Assembly: GCA_934434905.1 (NCBI GenBank)
Contig: CAKSAI010000128.1
Location: 1-8,259 of the forward strand
DNA: 8,259 nucleotides
Direction: 5' to 3'
Origin: an uncultured Lachnospiraceae bacterium
Lineage (GTDB): Bacteria; Bacillota; Clostridia; Lachnospirales; Lachnospiraceae
The notes under the pieces were generated by a model. The model ran no database searches. It was not told the DNA's origin and saw only the letters and a list, made by a program, of their open reading frames with translations. This document shows positions 6,493 to 8,259 of this stretch, in pieces (the first letter of the stretch is position 1; each line of letters begins with the position of its first letter). Made by a program: the position numbers and the translations under genes.

Positions 6493-7562
6493 TACTGATT
6501 CCCTCCCATCATCTTGATAAACCGATCAAACAGATACCCGCTGTCACGCGGTCCCGGACAAGCCTCCGGGTGAAATTGTACCGTAAAAATATTTTTTCCA
6601 ACATAACGCAATCCCTCGTTGGTACCGTCGTTGACATTCACAAAGGCAGGTACTGCAATGGCCGGATCCAGCTTGTCCGTATCCACCACATAGCCATGAT
6701 TCTGGGAGGAGATGTACACCCGCCCGGTTTCCAGATCCTTCACAGGATGATTGCCGCCCCGGTGTCCGTACTTCATCTTATGCGTATCCGCTCCGGTAGC
6801 CAGCGCCATCAACTGATGTCCCAGGCAGATTGCGAAGATCGGCACATCGCTGTCATAAAGCTTCTTCATTTCCCTGATGATATCCACACATTCCTTGGGA
6901 TCCCCCGGTCCATTGGACAGCATGATCCCGTCGGGGCAAGTGGCAAGTACCTCTTCGGCCGGAGTTTTCGCCGGGTAGATCGTCACCTCACAGCCCCGCT
7001 CCTGCAAGGACCTGGCAATGTTGTTCTTGGCGCCAAAGTCGTAGAGCGCCACACGCTTGCCTCTGCCGGGAAGCGTCTTTTTATCAGAGCATGTCACCTT
7101 GGACACCACATCGCCTGTGGTATAGGCCTTAAGCTTCGGAAGTATCTCTTCCAGACAATAATCCTCATTGGTAGTGATCATACCGTTCATGGTTCCTTTT
7201 TCCCGGAGGATCTTAGTCAGGGCTCTGGTATCGATCCCTGCGACCCCCGGTATGTCATATTTCACAAGGAAGTCCTGAATGGTTCCCTGGCTGCGGAAGT
7301 TACTGGGCATGCGGGACAGCTCTCTTACAATGTAGCCGTCCGGCCATGGGCGCTCCGATTCCATATCGGGCGTAATCCCGTAATTTCCAATCAATGGGTA
7401 AGTCATGACAACTGCCTGTCCGGCATAAGAAGGGTCGGTCAGGACTTCAAGATATCCTGTCATCGACGTGTTGAAAACAATTTCGCTGATGACCTCCCGC
7501 GTGGAGCCTATGCTGGTTCCCGTGAATACAGTGCCATCTTCGAGAATGAGAAAAGCTTTCAT
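6492..7562 (-). CDS. carA: Carbamoyl-phosphate synthase small (glutamine amidotransferase) subunit
   Basis: A 356-residue CarA that hydrolyses glutamine and passes ammonia to CarB. The N-terminal CPSase small-chain domain (1 to about 135) begins MKAFLILEDGTVFTG and holds the typical FNTSMTGYLEVLTDPSY. The class I GATase domain (about 170-352) has the nucleophile elbow FAICLGHQ with Cys246, HRGGNHPV at 267-274, and the catalytic pair His331/Glu333 in QFHPEACPGPRDS. I chose the ATG at 7562 because AAAGGA lies about 10 bases upstream and the residues match the family start. The frame could extend ten codons to a TTG at 7592, but that start has no ribosome site and falls against the T run of the leader hairpin. 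The stop overlaps carB by one base (TAATG), implying translational coupling. Confidence 0.97.
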   Translation of the reverse strand: MKAFLILEDGTVFTGTSIGSTREVISEIVFNTSMTGYLEVLTDPSYAGQAVVMTYPLIGNYGITPDMESERPWPDGYIVRELSRMPSNFRSQGTIQDFLVKYDIPGVAGIDTRALTKILREKGTMNGMITTNEDYCLEEILPKLKAYTTGDVVSKVTCSDKKTLPGRGKRVALYDFGAKNNIARSLQERGCEVTIYPAKTPAEEVLATCPDGIMLSNGPGDPKECVDIIREMKKLYDSDVPIFAICLGHQLMALATGADTHKMKYGHRGGNHPVKDLETGRVYISSQNHGYVVDTDKLDPAIAVPAFVNVNDGTNEGLRYVGKNIFTVQFHPEACPGPRDSGYLFDRFIKMMGGNQ

Positions 7563-7590
7563 ATTTTCCAGATCCTTTCTGCGTATAGGC

Positions 7591-7613
7591 AAAAAAAAAG
7601 AGTAACTCTTTTT
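7591..7613 (-). terminator. Terminator-like hairpin with nine-T tail in the carA leader (candidate attenuator)
   Basis: On the minus strand AAAAAGAG, loop TTA, CTCTTTTT forms an 8-bp stem, and the T run continues to nine bases. It lies between the probable promoter and carA, about 30 bp before the ATG, so it would stop or pause carAB transcription rather than end an upstream gene. The stem has only three G-C pairs, so it should be weak. Control through this hairpin is an inference. No PyrR-type binding sequence was recognised. Confidence 0.5.
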
Positions 7614-7637
7614 AGACGCTCTGCTTCCTATCAGATT

Positions 7638-7650
7638 GTAAAGAGTTTAC
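7638..7650. promoter_or_regulatory. Palindrome overlapping the carA -10 region
   Basis: GTAAAGAGTTTAC has perfect 5-bp inverted arms around a 3-base centre and covers the putative -10 hexamer of carA. A protein bound here would block transcription. It shares the word AAAGAGT with the leader hairpin 40 bp downstream. The operator role is inferred. Confidence 0.35.
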
Positions 7651-7672
7651 CATATTGCGCGAGGGTTTTCAA
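7644..7672 (-). promoter_or_regulatory. Putative sigma-A promoter for carAB
   Basis: On the minus strand TTGAAA (7672-7667) is followed after 17 bp by TAAACT (7649-7644). The -10 is preceded by TGG, which gives an extended -10. The start would be near 7637, leaving a leader of about 75 nt that contains the hairpin and T run. The -10 matches consensus at only four of six positions, so this is moderate evidence. Confidence 0.5.
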
Positions 7673-7792
7673 CTGTTTTTGAAAATAAAGTGTTACAATT
7701 CACATTTTGGAAGGAACGGTTCCGTTCGGTAATCCACGAATTTTCAGCGCAAGCTCCCTACTCTAAAATGAAGGTTTGCTCCCTATAAAATA
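7673..7792. other. Divergent intergenic region between carA and the AbiEi-like gene
   Basis: No gene is supported between carA and the plus-strand gene at 7887. Besides the two promoters, this section holds the palindrome GAACGGTTCCGTTC (7714-7727; 6-bp arms, 2-bp centre). It also holds the direct repeat GCTCCCTA at 7753-7760 and 7778-7785, each copy followed by TAAAAT (after three extra bases in the first copy). Both are possible protein sites; neither matches an operator I recognise. Confidence 0.4.
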
Positions 7793-7821
7793 TTGACTCT
7801 TTCGTAGCTATCGTATATACT
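7793..7821 (+). promoter_or_regulatory. Putative sigma-A promoter for the AbiEi-like gene
   Basis: TTGACT (7793-7798), a 17-bp spacer, then TATACT (7816-7821): five of six consensus bases in each hexamer with ideal spacing. The start would be near 7828, leaving a leader of about 59 nt that contains the inverted repeat at 7835-7859. Confidence 0.72.
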
Positions 7822-7834
7822 ATATTTATCTTTA

Positions 7835-7859
7835 CGGCACAAGATGGCATTTAGTGCCG
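7835..7859. promoter_or_regulatory. Candidate operator or hairpin in the AbiEi-like gene leader
   Basis: CGGCAC (7835-7840) and GTGCCG (7854-7859) form perfect 6-bp inverted arms around 13 bases. An internal GGCA (7846-7849) can pair alternatively with TGCC (7855-7858). It lies just after the expected start and before GGGAGG (7875-7880). AbiEi antitoxins are known to repress their own operon through inverted repeats at the promoter; this is the natural candidate here, by inference. Confidence 0.45.
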
Positions 7860-7886
7860 CAAAAATAAAACAGTGGGAGGTTGAGT

Positions 7887-8259
7887 ATGATTGAACCACA
7901 ATATCTTACTGGATTGAATGGTAAAGAGCAATTTTCAAGAAAAGAATTACTTGAATCATTTCGATTGGGCGGTTATTCGTTGAGTGATGCTTCCTTTTTC
8001 AAAAGGGTAGAAGAATTCGTTCGTCAAGGAGAGCTTGTAAGGGTCGGCAGAAACGTATACCGTATCCCCGCAGGCAAAGTCACTGCTTACGAGCATACCT
8101 ATTCTGAGCTTGCGGAAGAGATTGCAAACAAGATGTCTGCACAGTATCCCTATCTTTCTTATTCCATTTTTGAATTGGTTCAGCTAAATGATTTTGTTAA
8201 TCATCAGATAGCCCATAATGTTATCTATTTGTCTGTGGATGCAGAGGCTATTGACTTTG
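7887..8259 (+). CDS. AbiEi-like (DUF6577-type) winged-helix antitoxin of a type IV toxin-antitoxin system, 3' end beyond window
   Basis: The frame is open from the ATG at 7887 to the window end (124 residues, no stop), with GGGAGG six bases upstream. Residues 15-61 look like a winged helix: FSRKELLESF, then SDASFFKRVEEFVRQGELVRVGRNVYRIP, the last part being the wing. Residues 67-124 (Y.HTYSELAEEIANKMSAQYPYLSYSIFELVQLNDFVNHQ...) resemble the second domain of AbiEi/DUF6577 proteins, which sit beside AbiEii-type nucleotidyltransferase toxins. In known pairs the antitoxin represses the operon and counters the toxin, sometimes giving phage abortive infection. The gene is visibly richer in A+T than carAB and has its own promoter, which fits acquisition by transfer. 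The family call rests on recalled sequence character; the toxin gene is not in view. A different wHTH regulator remains possible. Confidence 0.68.
   Translation, partial: MIEPQYLTGLNGKEQFSRKELLESFRLGGYSLSDASFFKRVEEFVRQGELVRVGRNVYRIPAGKVTAYEHTYSELAEEIANKMSAQYPYLSYSIFELVQLNDFVNHQIAHNVIYLSVDAEAIDF

Noticed and set aside
7563..7592. Ten-codon N-terminal extension of carA from TTG at 7592
   Set aside because: There is no ribosome binding site before the TTG, the extra residues do not fit the family start, and the ATG at 7562 has a proper site.
6486..7682. 398-codon plus-strand open frame opposite carA
   Set aside because: It mirrors the carA frame, lacks recognisable motifs, and would run through the carA leader hairpin and promoter.

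Overview
This looks like a chromosomal segment from a low- to mid-GC Gram-positive, most likely a member of the Clostridia such as a gut Lachnospiraceae. The clues are strong GGAGG-type ribosome binding sites, sigma-A promoters close to consensus, a lipobox lipoprotein of clostridial type, a Crp/Fnr regulator without cAMP-binding residues, and carA-carB as a tight pair. The taxon is an inference from protein style. No rRNA, tRNA or CRISPR array is visible.

Left part, minus strand, read from right to left (3061 down to 1): a consensus sigma-A promoter drives a Crp/Fnr-family regulator. It overlaps by 4 bp (ATGA) a NitT/TauT-type substrate-binding lipoprotein. A 67-bp gap with a 20-bp tandem duplication and a small hairpin follows. 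Then comes an inner-membrane permease, which overlaps by 4 bp (ATGA) an ABC ATPase cut off by the window start. Together these form one regulator-plus-importer operon. The substrate cannot be read from the sequence; sulfonate, nitrate or thiamine-precursor type compounds are the family's usual range.

Middle (2994-3288): an intergenic stretch dominated by a ~185-bp element. It is closed by near-perfect 31/32-nt inverted repeats and contains several smaller hairpins. It is either a MITE-like repeat or a structured RNA, and its identity is unresolved. This is the most unexplained object in the window.

Centre-right, minus strand (7562 down to 3289): carA and carB, the glutaminase and synthase subunits of carbamoyl-phosphate synthetase, with stop and start overlapping as TAATG. 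The probable carA leader holds an A/U-rich hairpin followed by a run of nine T, a candidate attenuator, downstream of a plausible promoter.

Right edge, plus strand (7887 onward): a visibly A+T-richer gene begins, divergent from carA. It is a winged-helix protein resembling AbiEi-type (DUF6577-like) antitoxins of type IV toxin-antitoxin systems, cut by the window end. Its promoter region carries a direct repeat and an inverted repeat that could be its operator. The partner toxin, if present, would lie just beyond the window.
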